A DNA stretch of 64,000 nt from Thermogemmatispora tikiterensis (GCF_003268475.1 NZ_MCIF01000002.1:5811088-5875087); one strand, 5' to 3'. Counted from the first letter of the stretch, positions 25,191-35,148 are shown. Translations and numbers: made by a program. Notes: generated from the letters alone by a model not told the origin.

Positions 25191-27905
25191 CTAGGAGCTG
25201 ACGGAGTCCGCCTCAGCTCCAGCAGGATAGGGTAGGCGCCAGCGATGGGTACCGCTGCCCACCTCGGCAGCGGGCTGCTGGCGGCCCGGCAGGATGATGC
25301 TGGCTGTCGTGTTGGGCGGGACCACGACCGTCAGCTCAAAGAGACCATCGACAAGCTGCCAGCGGACTTCCGCCTGACCGTAGGGGGTACGCAGGCGAGC
25401 CTCAGCTCTGGTCAGGCCGCCGCCCGGCAGCGGGCGCACCAACAGCCGGCGATAGCCCGGTGCCGCGGGCGCCAGACCTGCAACCGTACGATGCAACCAG
25501 TCGGCCACCGAGCCGAGAGCATAGTGGTTAAAGGAAGTCATCTCGCCAGGATTGACCGAACCATCGGGCAGCAGGCTGTCCCAGCGCTCCCAAACGGTTG
25601 TTGCTCCCATTGTGACCGGATAAAGCCAGGAAGGACACTCACGCTGCAGCAGCAGGCGGAAAGCAGCCTCAGCGGCTCCAACACTGCAGAGCGCATCACA
25701 GAGCAAGGGTGTGCCGACAAACCCTGTGCACAGGTGATAGTCCTCAGCCTGCACCAGCTCCACCAGGCGCCGGCCCGCAGCCTGACGCAGCTCCTCATTC
25801 TCCAGCAGGTTGAATTGCAAGGCCAGGGCGTAGACAGTAGGGGCATCGCTGAAGATGCGCCCATCGGGGCTAACGTAGGCTTGTCGGAAAGCTGCCCGCA
25901 CCTGGGCGGCCAGCTCTCGATAGCGCGCCTCCTCCGCGCGCAGGCCCAGCACACCCGCCGTCAGCGAGACGATCTCGGCTGAGCGAGCAAAGTAGGCCGT
26001 TGCCAGAACCTCTGGCGCCGCGCGCGCCGCCGCTGGCTTCTCTGGCGGGGCCGCCGGATCAAGCCAGTCGCCGAATTGAAAGCTCCCACGCCACAGATGT
26101 TCCGCGCCGGCCAACCGATCGATCAGATCGACCCAGGCCCGCATACTGGGAAATTGCCGCCTCAGCAGCTCGCTATCGCCATAGCGTTGGTAGAGCGTCC
26201 ACGGCACCAGCACAGCGGCATCACCCCAGGCTGCCACCGGCAGCAGTCGCCCCTCTGGCAGAGCTGGGATGCGCCGCAAAATATCGGGCACCACGAATGG
26301 GACAATGCCCTCCGGCGTCTGCTCGCTGGCCAGATCGCGCAGCCAGGAAGAGAGAAAACCGGCGCAATCGTAGAGGAAACAGGCCGTCGGCGCAAAGATC
26401 TGAATGTCGCCTGTCCAGCCGAGGCGCTCATCGCGCTGGGGGCAGTCGGTCGGAATAGACAGGAAGTTGCCGCGCATGCTCCAGACGACATTGTCATGGA
26501 AGCGGTTGAGCAGCGGCTCCGAGCAGCTGAACCAGCCCGTGCGCTCCAGATCAGAGTGACAGATCACCGCCTGGATGTCATCAGCCTGCAGCGAGCCGGG
26601 CCAGCCCTTGACCTCGGCATAGCGGAAGCCGTGGAAGGTAAAGCGCGGCTCCCAGATCTCAAGGCCGCCGCCGCGCAGAATGTAGCGATCGGTCGCCCGA
26701 GCGGTGCGCAACGGGCGGGTGCACAGCTCGCCCTCCTGGAGAATCTCGGCGTGACGCAGCGTAATCTGTTGCCCTGCCTCGCCGCGCACACGCAGGCGCA
26801 GCCGCCCAACCACATTCTGCCCGAAATCGAGGATCGTGCGCCCGCTCGGGGAGGTTAAGATGGCCTGCGGCGCCAGGAGGGCGATGCGTCGCACTGGTGG
26901 CCCCTCGGGGGCGGCCAGCCGTGTCAGGTCCCACTCCAGCAGACGCACATCTTGCCAGGCGCGATCGTCGTAGCCCGGTTCAGACCAGCCGTCCTGTTCC
27001 AGGCGCGCATCATACTCCTCGCCATCGTAGAGGTCGCTGGCGCGGATAGGGCCAGTGCTGGCGCGCCAGCTCAGATCGGTGACGACGCGCTCACAGCGTC
27101 CATCGGCGTAGTATAGCTCTAGCTGGGCCAGCAGCCCCAGACGCTCGCCATAGAGATTACGCCCTCCGCCGTGAAAGCCGAGGCGCCCACGAAACCAGCC
27201 GTCGCCCACGATCGCCCCGATAGCGTTGCGCCCCTCGTGCAAGAGCGCCGTCACATCAAAGGTCTGGTAAAGCAGGCGCTGATCGTAGCTCGTCCAGCCG
27301 GGGGCCAGCACCTGATCGCCGACAACCTGCCCATTCAAGTGAGCCTCATAAACGCCAAGGGCTGTGATGTAGAGGCGGGCCGCCGCCAGCCCTGGCGCCA
27401 CCTCGAACTCGCGGCGCAGGAATGGCGCCGGTTGCGGGCGCGTCGTATCCTCATCCCAGTCGGGTGTAATAAAGCGCGCCTCCCAGTCGGAAGGCTGCAG
27501 CAGCCCAGCCTCCAACGTGACCGGCGCGCTCCAGGGCGAGCGGCTACCATCCTGCCCCTCGACACGCACCCGCACCTGTAAACGCTGCCGCGAGTGCAGG
27601 GGAGCAAAGGGCCAGGGCACCAGCACCGACTCAGCCGAGCGCAGCAGGCCGCTGCTCGCCCAGAGCTGGCCAGCGGCGTCATACGCCTCGATCTCATAGC
27701 CAGCCTGACGCCAGGCGGGACGCTCCGTCTCGACCATCCAGCTCAGGCGGGGGCGCTCGGCACCCAGGCCCAGGACCTCCGACTCTGTATGATATTCAAT
27801 CCGGACTCGACGGATGTACAGCGCCGCCTCTCTCTCTGCTCTAATCTCGGCGCCAGCGGCCTGCGCCGGATCGTGTTCGTACTGATCTCCTTCGCGATCG
27901 GTCAT
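25191..27905 (-). CDS. GH78 alpha-L-rhamnosidase
   Basis: A 904-residue enzyme that removes terminal L-rhamnose from pectic or flavonoid glycosides. Order: N-terminal beta domains including the Bac_rhamnosid_N region (about 150-330), the (alpha/alpha)6 catalytic barrel (about 440-780) and a C-terminal beta domain. Visible family motifs are SIPTDCPQRDERLGWTGD, the catalytic-region FGDWLDP, and TTVWERWDS. No signal peptide is seen, so it acts in the cytoplasm on imported oligosaccharides. AAGGAG 6 bases before the ATG supports the start. It is last in an operon after the binding protein and two sugar permeases, which points to rhamnoside uptake and hydrolysis. Confidence 0.93.
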   Translation of the reverse strand: MTDREGDQYEHDPAQAAGAEIRAEREAALYIRRVRIEYHTESEVLGLGAERPRLSWMVETERPAWRQAGYEIEAYDAAGQLWASSGLLRSAESVLVPWPFAPLHSRQRLQVRVRVEGQDGSRSPWSAPVTLEAGLLQPSDWEARFITPDWDEDTTRPQPAPFLRREFEVAPGLAAARLYITALGVYEAHLNGQVVGDQVLAPGWTSYDQRLLYQTFDVTALLHEGRNAIGAIVGDGWFRGRLGFHGGGRNLYGERLGLLAQLELYYADGRCERVVTDLSWRASTGPIRASDLYDGEEYDARLEQDGWSEPGYDDRAWQDVRLLEWDLTRLAAPEGPPVRRIALLAPQAILTSPSGRTILDFGQNVVGRLRLRVRGEAGQQITLRHAEILQEGELCTRPLRTARATDRYILRGGGLEIWEPRFTFHGFRYAEVKGWPGSLQADDIQAVICHSDLERTGWFSCSEPLLNRFHDNVVWSMRGNFLSIPTDCPQRDERLGWTGDIQIFAPTACFLYDCAGFLSSWLRDLASEQTPEGIVPFVVPDILRRIPALPEGRLLPVAAWGDAAVLVPWTLYQRYGDSELLRRQFPSMRAWVDLIDRLAGAEHLWRGSFQFGDWLDPAAPPEKPAAARAAPEVLATAYFARSAEIVSLTAGVLGLRAEEARYRELAAQVRAAFRQAYVSPDGRIFSDAPTVYALALQFNLLENEELRQAAGRRLVELVQAEDYHLCTGFVGTPLLCDALCSVGAAEAAFRLLLQRECPSWLYPVTMGATTVWERWDSLLPDGSVNPGEMTSFNHYALGSVADWLHRTVAGLAPAAPGYRRLLVRPLPGGGLTRAEARLRTPYGQAEVRWQLVDGLFELTVVVPPNTTASIILPGRQQPAAEVGSGTHRWRLPYPAGAEADSVSS

Positions 27906-27982
27906 GGTTGCTCCTTACAGACACAGAGATTGCAGCAGCGGAAGGGCAGCGACCGCGAGCTGCTCACTCGCTTACTTGCGGC

Positions 27983-28927
27983 TTAACCCTTGAGAGCGCC
28001 AGCGGTCAGCCCCTTGATCACACGCTGATTCAGCAGCAGGTAGAGCAGCAACGTCGGGAAGACCGCCAGACTCACCGCGGCGAACGTCGGCCCCCAGGCC
28101 ACCTGTCCATACTGGCCGGTGAAGTTCAGCAGACCCGTCTGAATGGTGCGCAGCTGATCGTTGCTGATAAAGGTCAGCGAGAAAAGCAGGTCATTCCAGA
28201 GAAAGAAGAACTGTACCAGGGCCACCGTCACCAAACCATTGCTCACCAGCGGCACCGCCACGCGCAAAAACAATTGCACAAGACCCGCTCCATCGAGAAT
28301 AGCCGCTTCCAGCAGCTCGCGCGGGATAGCCTTGAAGTAGCCGGCCATCAGAAAGACCGTCAGTGGCAGCCCGAAGCCCGTATACGTAATGATCAAGGCC
28401 CAGCGTGTATCGATCAAGTCCAGATGAAAATAGATCGTAAACAGGGGCAGCAGCAGAATCTGCAGCGGGACCATAATACCCGCCAGGAAGAGCAACAGCA
28501 CGAGATTGCGCCCACGCCAGCGCATAACCTCCAGCGCGAAGCCGGCGGGCACACTCAGGGCCAGGATCAGCGCCAACGCCGGAAAGACAGTCAGCACGCT
28601 GTTGAGAAAGTAGAGGCCGATATTGCCGGTGGTCCAGGCCTCGACATAGTTCTGCCAGTGCAGGCCCGCGGGCAAGGCCCACAGCGGCCTGAGCGAGAAC
28701 TCCGCGTCCTCCTTAAACGAAGAGAGCAGCAGCCAAATCAGTGGATAGATCTCGATCGTCAGGAGCAGCAACAGGAGGAGGCGCACAGGAAGGCGCCGTA
28801 GCCAGGACAGACGGCGTCGGCGCGGCTGACGCTGGGAGCGACTCCGCGGCGACCAGCGAGCTACGCGGGTGAAAACAGGGGCCGGAGCAGGCCGGGACGA
28901 TCTGGCAGCCACATCAGAGCGCATCAT
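27983..28927 (-). CDS. Carbohydrate ABC transporter permease, MalG type
   Basis: A 314-residue inner-membrane permease with six predicted helices. An Arg-rich N-terminal tail of about 45 residues precedes the first helix (LLLLLLLTIEIYPLIWLLLSSFK). The EAA loop that docks the ATPase is IPRELLEAAILDGAG near residue 205. It ends with NQRVIKGLTAGALKG, a common end of the MalG/UgpE group. The upstream gene encodes the MalF-type partner. No ATPase gene is in the cluster, so a shared MsmX/MalK-like ATPase elsewhere is likely, as in many Gram-positive-type sugar systems. Confidence 0.93.
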   Translation of the reverse strand: MMRSDVAARSSRPAPAPVFTRVARWSPRSRSQRQPRRRRLSWLRRLPVRLLLLLLLTIEIYPLIWLLLSSFKEDAEFSLRPLWALPAGLHWQNYVEAWTTGNIGLYFLNSVLTVFPALALILALSVPAGFALEVMRWRGRNLVLLLFLAGIMVPLQILLLPLFTIYFHLDLIDTRWALIITYTGFGLPLTVFLMAGYFKAIPRELLEAAILDGAGLVQLFLRVAVPLVSNGLVTVALVQFFFLWNDLLFSLTFISNDQLRTIQTGLLNFTGQYGQVAWGPTFAAVSLAVFPTLLLYLLLNQRVIKGLTAGALKG

Positions 28928-29046
28928 TGAAAACGGCCTCCCTCTTTAGTCTGTTTCTTCCCTGTCTATCTCTTGCCTTGCAACAACATTGAAACTGGCG
29001 CAGGTCCTTAAACCAGAAGATAGGCTGGCTAGCTGATAAGCGCGGC

Positions 29047-29931
29047 TCAGGCCACATCGCGGCGCGCTGAGCCAAAGATCACGATGGTCACCATCAGGCT
29101 GAGCACAGCCAGCGCCATTGCCAGAGTACTGCCGTAGCCGTACTGGCCATAAGAAAAAGCGGTGTTGAACATATAGAGCGTCAGCGGCGTAGTAGCCTGG
29201 CCGGGGCCGCCCCCTGTCAGGGCCAGGATGCTGTCGAAGACCTTCAGAGTTCCATTGATGCTGAAGATCAGGGCTGAGAGCAGGATCGGCAGCAGCAGCG
29301 GTAGAATCACGTGCCAGACGAGACGCAGGCCGGAGGCGCCATCGACGCGCGCGGCCTCGATCAGCTCGGCGGGGATCTCCACCAGGCCGGCATAGAGCAG
29401 CACCGCGTAGAACCCCATCGCGCGCCAGATATCCATGAGAGCCAGCACCCAGAAGGCCGTTGATCCCTGACCGAGCCAGGCTTGAATCCAGCCGTCAAGA
29501 TGCAGCAACGCCAGCCCGGCATTCACCAGGCCATATTGCGGGGCAATGGCGAAGATCTTAGCGAAGAGCTGGGCCACGGCCACCGTCGGTAAGACCACGG
29601 GAAAGAAAACCAGCGTACGCACCAGGGCCGAGGCCCGGCGCAGATAGAACACATAGAGCAAAGCCAGCAGCAGGCCAAGCATGATCTGACCAGCCGTTAC
29701 TGTCACGGCGTACTTCAGCGTAAAGACCAGGGCCTGCCAGAAAGCCGCATCGCTCAGAAGCTGACGGTAGTTCTGCAGCCCGACGAAATGGAAACCGCCG
29801 ATAACATTGCCCTCGAAGAAGGTATAGACCAGCGACCAGACGATTGGCAACAACACCACGCCACTATAGACCAGTAGAGCCGGTCCCATCAGGAGCACAA
29901 TCGCCCGCCGGTTGTGCAAGATCTGTTCCAT
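29047..29931 (-). CDS. Carbohydrate ABC transporter permease, MalF type
   Basis: A 294-residue permease with six predicted helices. The first helix begins at about residue 12 (LLMGPALLVYSGVVLLPIVWSL). The EAA loop is IPAELIEAARVDGASG near residue 185, and the region after it holds the conserved LTGGGPGQATTPLTLYMFNTAF. It pairs with the MalG-type permease to form the channel. AAGGGAG 11 bases before the ATG supports the start. It lies between the binding-protein gene upstream and the second permease downstream, in one operon with GH78. Confidence 0.93.
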   Translation of the reverse strand: MEQILHNRRAIVLLMGPALLVYSGVVLLPIVWSLVYTFFEGNVIGGFHFVGLQNYRQLLSDAAFWQALVFTLKYAVTVTAGQIMLGLLLALLYVFYLRRASALVRTLVFFPVVLPTVAVAQLFAKIFAIAPQYGLVNAGLALLHLDGWIQAWLGQGSTAFWVLALMDIWRAMGFYAVLLYAGLVEIPAELIEAARVDGASGLRLVWHVILPLLLPILLSALIFSINGTLKVFDSILALTGGGPGQATTPLTLYMFNTAFSYGQYGYGSTLAMALAVLSLMVTIVIFGSARRDVA

Positions 29932-30172
29932 ACGGAGAGCACTCCCTTTCTCTCTCTTGCTTGCTTCTCCCTGTTAGGGCCTAGTCCAGGAGCCGAGGAT
30001 GGCTGTCTCTGGCGCGCAACGGTGGGAGGGAAGGCGCCGGGGCCTTGCCGCTGGCGGGCGAACAACCAGGCTGGAGAAGGGGCGTCCCCAGCCCGGATTG
30101 AATAAGGCAAGGTCCGGCGCCTCACAACGCGGCGCTCACACCAGGATCGCGCGCCTGCCGTGCAGAGGAAGA

Positions 30173-31510
30173 TTAGCCCTGGTCAAGCGCCTGCTGAATA
30201 GCGGCCATGAAGTCCTGCGGCGACATCGCTCCGGTCACCAGGGGAGCCGCATTCTGCTGCGACAGAGTGGTGGCCTTGGTTGAGAAGAGGGCCTCGAACC
30301 AGAGCACCGGCTGCTTCACCTGGCTGATCAGATTGAGCACCAGCCGCGTCAAGGCCGGAACAGAGGCCGGCTGCTGATGAACGACGAAACCGGTGACGGC
30401 CCCTTCTTTCGCGAGCGCGACGTCGCCATAGTGGCGAGCGACGTAGGCCAACCAGTCGCCGGCGGCGCTGTTATACTTGGCCTGGTTGACAGAGGTCGTC
30501 TGGCCGGCGTTCATCGGGGCCTGGTCGCTGGTGCCGCTGCCGCCGGCCACCGTGGGGAAGGGGAAATAGCCGATGGTCTCGGCCCCAATCTTATTGCGGG
30601 CCGGATTGTTGAAGTCGCGCAAGGCCCAGCTACCCATGTAGAAGATGGCGGCCTTCCCCTGGAGGAAGAGATCTTCAGCGGGATCATAATCCAGCTCGGC
30701 GACGCCCTTCCCGAAATAGCCTTGCTTCCCCAGGCTGGCCACAGCCTGGGCTGCCTCAACGTAGCCAGCGTCGGTCAGCCTGGCCTGCCCGTTTTTGACG
30801 CGCAGCAGGGCCTCGGGGCCATACTTGCGGAAGAGGTAGTTGCCGATCAGGCGCGTCAAGGGCCAGCCCTGGATGCCCGAGGCGGCGAAGGGCTGAACGC
30901 CGTGCTGCTGCAATTGACCAGCCAGGCTCACCAGCTCGTCCCAGGTCTGCGGCGGCTGCAACCCATAGCGCGTGAAGATGCTCTTGTTGTACCAGAAGCC
31001 TTCGATATTTAGCTCAAAGGGGAGAGCCAGCAGCTGATTGTTGAAGAGCTGTTTGACAATGGTAACAGCGGCGGGCACAAGCTGGTCCAGAACCCCCAGT
31101 TGTCGAAAGGCTGCCTCCAGATCGAGCACCTGGCCATTCTTCTGCAGTTGAAGCAAGGTATCGACGGGAGGACTGTTGTAGAGCAGAGGCAGGGCACCTT
31201 GCCCGGCCAGGAGCTGCACTTTCTGGTAGATATTCGTCTGAGCGACGTAGTCGACGGTGAAGCTAACGCCGGGGTGGGTCTTGGCGTAGTCGGTAGTGAT
31301 GGTCTGCAGCACCAGGGGCCAACCGGTGCCAGCTTGCTGGACCGAGAGGAAGTGAACGGCGAGTGAGCCGGAGCCACTGCTCCCGCCTCCAGACTCGCCG
31401 CCACAGCCACTCAGCAGAGCGGCCAATCCAAGTGTAGCGCCTCCAGCCAGGCGCACAAACTGGCGCCGATTCAGCAGGACCTTGGGGTCGCGATCGTCGG
31501 TGGTCTGCAT
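30173..31510 (-). CDS. Sugar ABC transporter substrate-binding lipoprotein
   Basis: A 445-residue extracellular solute-binding protein of the family 1 (MalE-like) group. The N-terminus NRRQFVRLAGGATLGLAALLSGC combines a twin-arginine-like motif (RRQFVRLAG) with a lipobox LSGC, so export may be by Tat before lipid anchoring. The mature protein begins with a Gly/Ser-rich linker. The ATG at 31510 has AGGAGG 10 bases upstream. In-frame extension to 31696 would run through a GATGC microsatellite and is rejected. It delivers sugar, probably rhamnose-containing, to the two permeases downstream. The divergent ROK regulator is the likely controller. Confidence 0.92.
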   Translation of the reverse strand: MQTTDDRDPKVLLNRRQFVRLAGGATLGLAALLSGCGGESGGGSSGSGSLAVHFLSVQQAGTGWPLVLQTITTDYAKTHPGVSFTVDYVAQTNIYQKVQLLAGQGALPLLYNSPPVDTLLQLQKNGQVLDLEAAFRQLGVLDQLVPAAVTIVKQLFNNQLLALPFELNIEGFWYNKSIFTRYGLQPPQTWDELVSLAGQLQQHGVQPFAASGIQGWPLTRLIGNYLFRKYGPEALLRVKNGQARLTDAGYVEAAQAVASLGKQGYFGKGVAELDYDPAEDLFLQGKAAIFYMGSWALRDFNNPARNKIGAETIGYFPFPTVAGGSGTSDQAPMNAGQTTSVNQAKYNSAAGDWLAYVARHYGDVALAKEGAVTGFVVHQQPASVPALTRLVLNLISQVKQPVLWFEALFSTKATTLSQQNAAPLVTGAMSPQDFMAAIQQALDQG

Positions 31511-31563
31511 AGGCGTCGATCCTCCTCTGGATTGCTGGCCCTCGTACTTGGGCCAGCGCATCT

Positions 31564-31608
31564 GCATTGCATCGCATCGCATTGCATCGCATCGCCTCAC
31601 CTCGCGTC
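31564..31608. repeat. Pentanucleotide microsatellite (GCATC)n
   Basis: Nine consecutive 5-base units: GCATT, GCATC, GCATC, GCATT, GCATC, GCATC, then the degenerate GCCTC, ACCTC, GCGTC. It lies about 55-100 bases before the start of the binding-protein gene, inside its likely leader. Confidence 0.85.
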
Positions 31609-31943
31609 GGCAGGCAGACAAACGCTGGCTGGTTTTGGCTCGCCGTGGCTGGCTGCGGCCCCTCTCGCAGCAGCCTGGGCGGGCCTCCACTCGCACCGTA
31701 CCCGTCGCCTTGGCTCAAGTGGGCCACGTTGCCCGCGCTCCTTCGCGCTCGGTGAGTTCGATCTGCCATGATGAGCGCGCTTCCTGGGTGTCCGGCCCGG
31801 CTGCCGTCACTGGCAGGGCGGGCCTGCGCCACGCTCCTCTTCCTGGTGCTTCTCTGCTCGCTTACCAAACTTGCCCGCCCGCCGGCTGACAGGTTGGTTT
31901 CCTGATCGCCCGCCTCCCAGGGGTGGCCTCCGGCGCTGACAAG

Positions 31944-31960
31944 TTAAGTAAGTAACTTAA
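31944..31960 (+). promoter_or_regulatory. Candidate ROK operator
   Basis: TTAAGT-AAGTA-ACTTAA is a perfect 6-base inverted repeat in an AT-rich patch just before the ROK gene and between it and the divergent sugar operon. The 9-mer TAACTTAAG (31953-31961) recurs at 32143-32151 inside the start of the ROK gene. Confidence 0.55.
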
Positions 31961-32008
31961 GTAAAATAGGATTAGTAGATAGTATAGTCGGGTGCGGGGA
32001 GCTTGTCA

Positions 32009-33436
32009 ATGGGCGAGGAGAGCAGCGCAACGACTGGGCTGGCGAAGGGCGATAATTTGCCCGCTGAGATGGAGGGAGCGCGCAGAGGCAGGAGCAACTC
32101 GAGCTTGACGCCGCAGGCTTTTTGCGCTACCATTTTCCTTACTAACTTAAGAAAGGCGGTGGCGGAACTGGCCGCGCAGGGACAACCTCGGAAGGCGGCG
32201 GATCGTTTTTTGATCCGTGGCATTAACCAGAGCATTGTCTTAAATCTCATTCGTTCCCATGCCCCGATCTCGCGTCCGCGGCTGGCGGCTCTCTCGGGTT
32301 TGAGCCAGGTGACGGTTATCAAGATCGTCAACAGCCTGCTAGAGCGTCAGCTCATTCTGGAGCGCGAAGGGATGGAATCGACCGGTGGGCGCAGGGCCGG
32401 GCTGCTGGAGCTGCATCCAGAGGGCGGTTTTGCCATTGGTCTGATTCCGCAGCCCGATTCGCTGACGGCGGCCATTGTCAATCTGACGGGTGATCTGGTG
32501 ATGGCGCGTCAATGGCCGTTGACGCTGGCTGGTCAGCAGCAGCGGGTCATAGAGCTGATAGCGGCCTGCGTTGAGGAGCTGCTAAGCGGTGGCGAGCTGC
32601 CGCGGGCGCGCGTGATTGGGCTGGGTCTTGGTCTCAGTGGCCTGATCGATGCCGAACGGGGCTGGTGTCTGCAGTCGCACATTCTCGGCTGGAAGGAGCT
32701 GCCGATCAGGGAGCCATTAGAGGAGCGGCTGGGCCTGCCGGTCTTTGTCGATAACGACGTCAACTGTTTGGCCATCTACGAGAAGCTCTTTGGGCTGGCG
32801 CGGGCCTACAACCATGCGCTGGTTGTGGCCATTGGGCGCGGTGTGGGCCTGGGTCTGATCCTCAACGGTGACCTCTACCGTGGGGCCTTTGGAGGGGCGG
32901 GTGAGTTCGGTCATACAGCGGTCGCCCTCGATGGGCGGCGCTGCAACTGTGGGAATCGCGGCTGTCTGGAGACTTATGTCTCGGAGAGCGGTATTGTGCA
33001 GAATTATCTGGAAGCTGTTCAGGCGGCGAGCGCGGTCCCGCTGCAGCTTGATCCGCTGTGGCAGCCATCCACGCCGACCTTGGGCGAGGTCATTGCGCGT
33101 GCCAGAGCAGGTGAAGAGGCGGCGCGGGCGGCCATTGGGCGTGCTGGTCTTCTCCTGGGGGTAGCTCTGGCCAATCTAGTCAATCTGCTCAATCCCGAGT
33201 GCATTATTCTCTCCAGCCCCGATACCTCCCTTGGCGTCAGCGACCTGCTCCTTGATTCGCTGCGTACCACCTATGAGCAGCATGTCTTTGCGCAGATGGG
33301 TCGCGACCTGCGCTTTCTGACGGTCAAGAAGCCAGGCTACGAGAGCTGGGCCCGCGGAGCGGGCAGCCTGGTGCTGCGCCACTTTTTCGCACCGCCAGCT
33401 CAGCTGCGTGCCGAGCCGGGGCTGCCGGAAAGCTAA
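32009..33436 (+). CDS. ROK family transcriptional repressor
   Basis: A 475-residue NagC/XylR-type regulator. After a poorly conserved N-terminal stretch of about 55 residues, a winged HTH (GINQSIVLNLIRSHAPISRPRLAALSGLSQVTVIKIVNSLLE) precedes the sugar-kinase-like ROK domain. The kinase-like part shows the metal site CNCGNRGCLE and the GEFGHTAV motif. It probably represses the divergent sugar-uptake and rhamnosidase operon until sugar binds; this is inference from position and from the paired operator-like sites. ATG 32009 has GGGGAG 7 bases upstream; TTG 32003 and ATG 32069 are alternatives. Confidence 0.88.
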   Translation: MGEESSATTGLAKGDNLPAEMEGARRGRSNSSLTPQAFCATIFLTNLRKAVAELAAQGQPRKAADRFLIRGINQSIVLNLIRSHAPISRPRLAALSGLSQVTVIKIVNSLLERQLILEREGMESTGGRRAGLLELHPEGGFAIGLIPQPDSLTAAIVNLTGDLVMARQWPLTLAGQQQRVIELIAACVEELLSGGELPRARVIGLGLGLSGLIDAERGWCLQSHILGWKELPIREPLEERLGLPVFVDNDVNCLAIYEKLFGLARAYNHALVVAIGRGVGLGLILNGDLYRGAFGGAGEFGHTAVALDGRRCNCGNRGCLETYVSESGIVQNYLEAVQAASAVPLQLDPLWQPSTPTLGEVIARARAGEEAARAAIGRAGLLLGVALANLVNLLNPECIILSSPDTSLGVSDLLLDSLRTTYEQHVFAQMGRDLRFLTVKKPGYESWARGAGSLVLRHFFAPPAQLRAEPGLPES

Positions 33437-33773
33437 AGGGCTGAAGGATTGCAGGACGGGGGTGGTGCCAGCCCGTCTGTGCACGGCTTGCTCTCGCTTG
33501 TCCCCTCAGAAGGGGAGCAATTGACCCCTGTTTGTCCTCCCGCTGGGCTGGCGCCCTGGCCTCTCTTCGGGTACTGTCTTCTCTATCAAATCAGCGCTGA
33601 GCTGAAGGGCATGGAAGCGAGCGGCGGCCCCGGATTGCCTGCGCCCTCCGGCTGCCAGCCAGGTCAGCAACCTGGGTGTGGCCTTTGCCCGCCTGGTCTG
33701 GCTTCGCTTCTTGTCGCTTCATTGCGCTCGTGTGCCTTATGTCTTTCGCTGACTTGCGGGAGGACCCACTGCC
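33437..33773. other. Intergenic region, no gene seen
   Basis: 337 bases between the ROK and MFS genes. A small hairpin CCCCTCAGAAGGGG occurs near 33504-33517. No convincing promoter or coding frame is visible. Confidence 0.4.
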
Positions 33774-35090
33774 ATGAACCTTGAGCAAGGCCACAGCAGT
33801 CTCGCTACCCCCCAGCGTAGCCGTCTCCTCTCTCTGGACTGGTATCGCACCCTGCGCGGTTCCTCCAGACACGCCTTCTGGGCCGCTTTCCTCGGCTACG
33901 CCCTCGATGCCTTCGACTACCAGATCTTTTCCTTCGTGCTGACGGCGACGGCGGCGGCCTTTGGCTTGACGACCGGTCAGTCGGGCCTGATTGCCACAGT
34001 GACGCTGGTCGTCTCGGCCTTCGGTGGCATCCTGGCTGGTGTCTTTGCTGACCTGATCGGGCGTGTCCGCACCTTGATGCTGACGATTGCTGTCTATTCG
34101 CTCTTTACCTTCCTCTCGGGCCTGGCGCCCAACTATGGTTTCTTGCTGCTGTTTCGCTCGCTGCAGGGCCTGGGCTTCGGCGGTGAGTGGGCTGCCGGGG
34201 CCATTCTGATTGCCGAGGTCGCCGATCCGTCCCAGCGTGGGCGCGTGCTCGGCATGGTGCAAAGCTCGTGGGCTGTAGGTTGGGGCCTGGCCCTCATCGC
34301 CTATACCCTGGTCTTCTCCTTCTTCCCGGCCTCGATCGCCTGGCGTATCTCCTTCTGCCTGGGCATTCTGCCGGGCCTCATGACCCTTTATGTGCGCTCG
34401 CGTGTGCCAGAGCCGGAGGTCTTTGTGCAGACGCGCGCCGCCGAGCAGCAGACTGCCGGGGGCCAGGTGCGTAGTACGCGCAGCTCGCTGTTGCAAATCT
34501 TTCAGCCGGACCTGCTTGGGCGCACGCTGCCGGCAACCTTGCTGGCTATTGGGGCCCAGGGCGGCTATTATGCGATCTTTACCTGGCTACCAACCTTCCT
34601 GAAGACGGTGCGCCATCTCTCGGTGGTGGGCAGCGCTCCCTACCTGGCGGTGGTCATTATCGGCTCCTTCGTGGGCTATGTGACCAGCGGCTATATCAAC
34701 GACTGGCTAGGCCGCCGTCCGACCTTTGCCATCTACGCTATTTGTAGTGCTGCCCTGATTTTCCTCTATACCCAGATCCCGACCGGGGCGAATGGCCTGC
34801 TGCTGGTCCTGGGGGCGCCGCTGGGCTTCTTTGCCTCGGGCATCTTCAGCGGCTTTGGCTCTTTCCTGGCGGAGATCTTCCCGTCGCGGGCCCGCGGGGC
34901 TGGCCAGGGCTTCTGCTACAATTTCGGGCGTGGCGTAGGGGCCTTCTTCCCGACGATCATTGGCTTCCTCTCGGGAGCTATTGGCCTGGGGGGCGCCATC
35001 GGCTTTGGCGCCTGTGCTTATGCCCTCTGCCTGATCGCTCTCCTGTTGCTGCCGGAGACGCGCGGCAAGCGTCTGGTGGCGGTCGATTAG
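33774..35090 (+). CDS. MFS transporter (sialate/aromatic-acid symporter type)
   Basis: A 438-residue twelve-helix major facilitator. The first helix carries GYALDAFDYQIFSFVL (compare the D-x-x-D/F-D pattern of acid:H+ symporters). The loop 2-3 motif GVFADLIGRVRT and the GFGGEWAAGAILIAEV motif of helix 4 place it with NanT/AAHS-like carboxylate symporters. GGGAGG before the ATG supports the start. It is first in an apparent operon with a DUF1445 protein and HyuA/HyuB, so it probably imports an organic acid or lactam acid used by them. Confidence 0.9.
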   Translation: MNLEQGHSSLATPQRSRLLSLDWYRTLRGSSRHAFWAAFLGYALDAFDYQIFSFVLTATAAAFGLTTGQSGLIATVTLVVSAFGGILAGVFADLIGRVRTLMLTIAVYSLFTFLSGLAPNYGFLLLFRSLQGLGFGGEWAAGAILIAEVADPSQRGRVLGMVQSSWAVGWGLALIAYTLVFSFFPASIAWRISFCLGILPGLMTLYVRSRVPEPEVFVQTRAAEQQTAGGQVRSTRSSLLQIFQPDLLGRTLPATLLAIGAQGGYYAIFTWLPTFLKTVRHLSVVGSAPYLAVVIIGSFVGYVTSGYINDWLGRRPTFAIYAICSAALIFLYTQIPTGANGLLLVLGAPLGFFASGIFSGFGSFLAEIFPSRARGAGQGFCYNFGRGVGAFFPTIIGFLSGAIGLGGAIGFGACAYALCLIALLLLPETRGKRLVAVD

Positions 35091-35148
35091 GAATGGGGAG
35101 CCTCGCTAACTCGTTGTCTTGACCTGAAAGGAGGTTCTGACGACTGCC

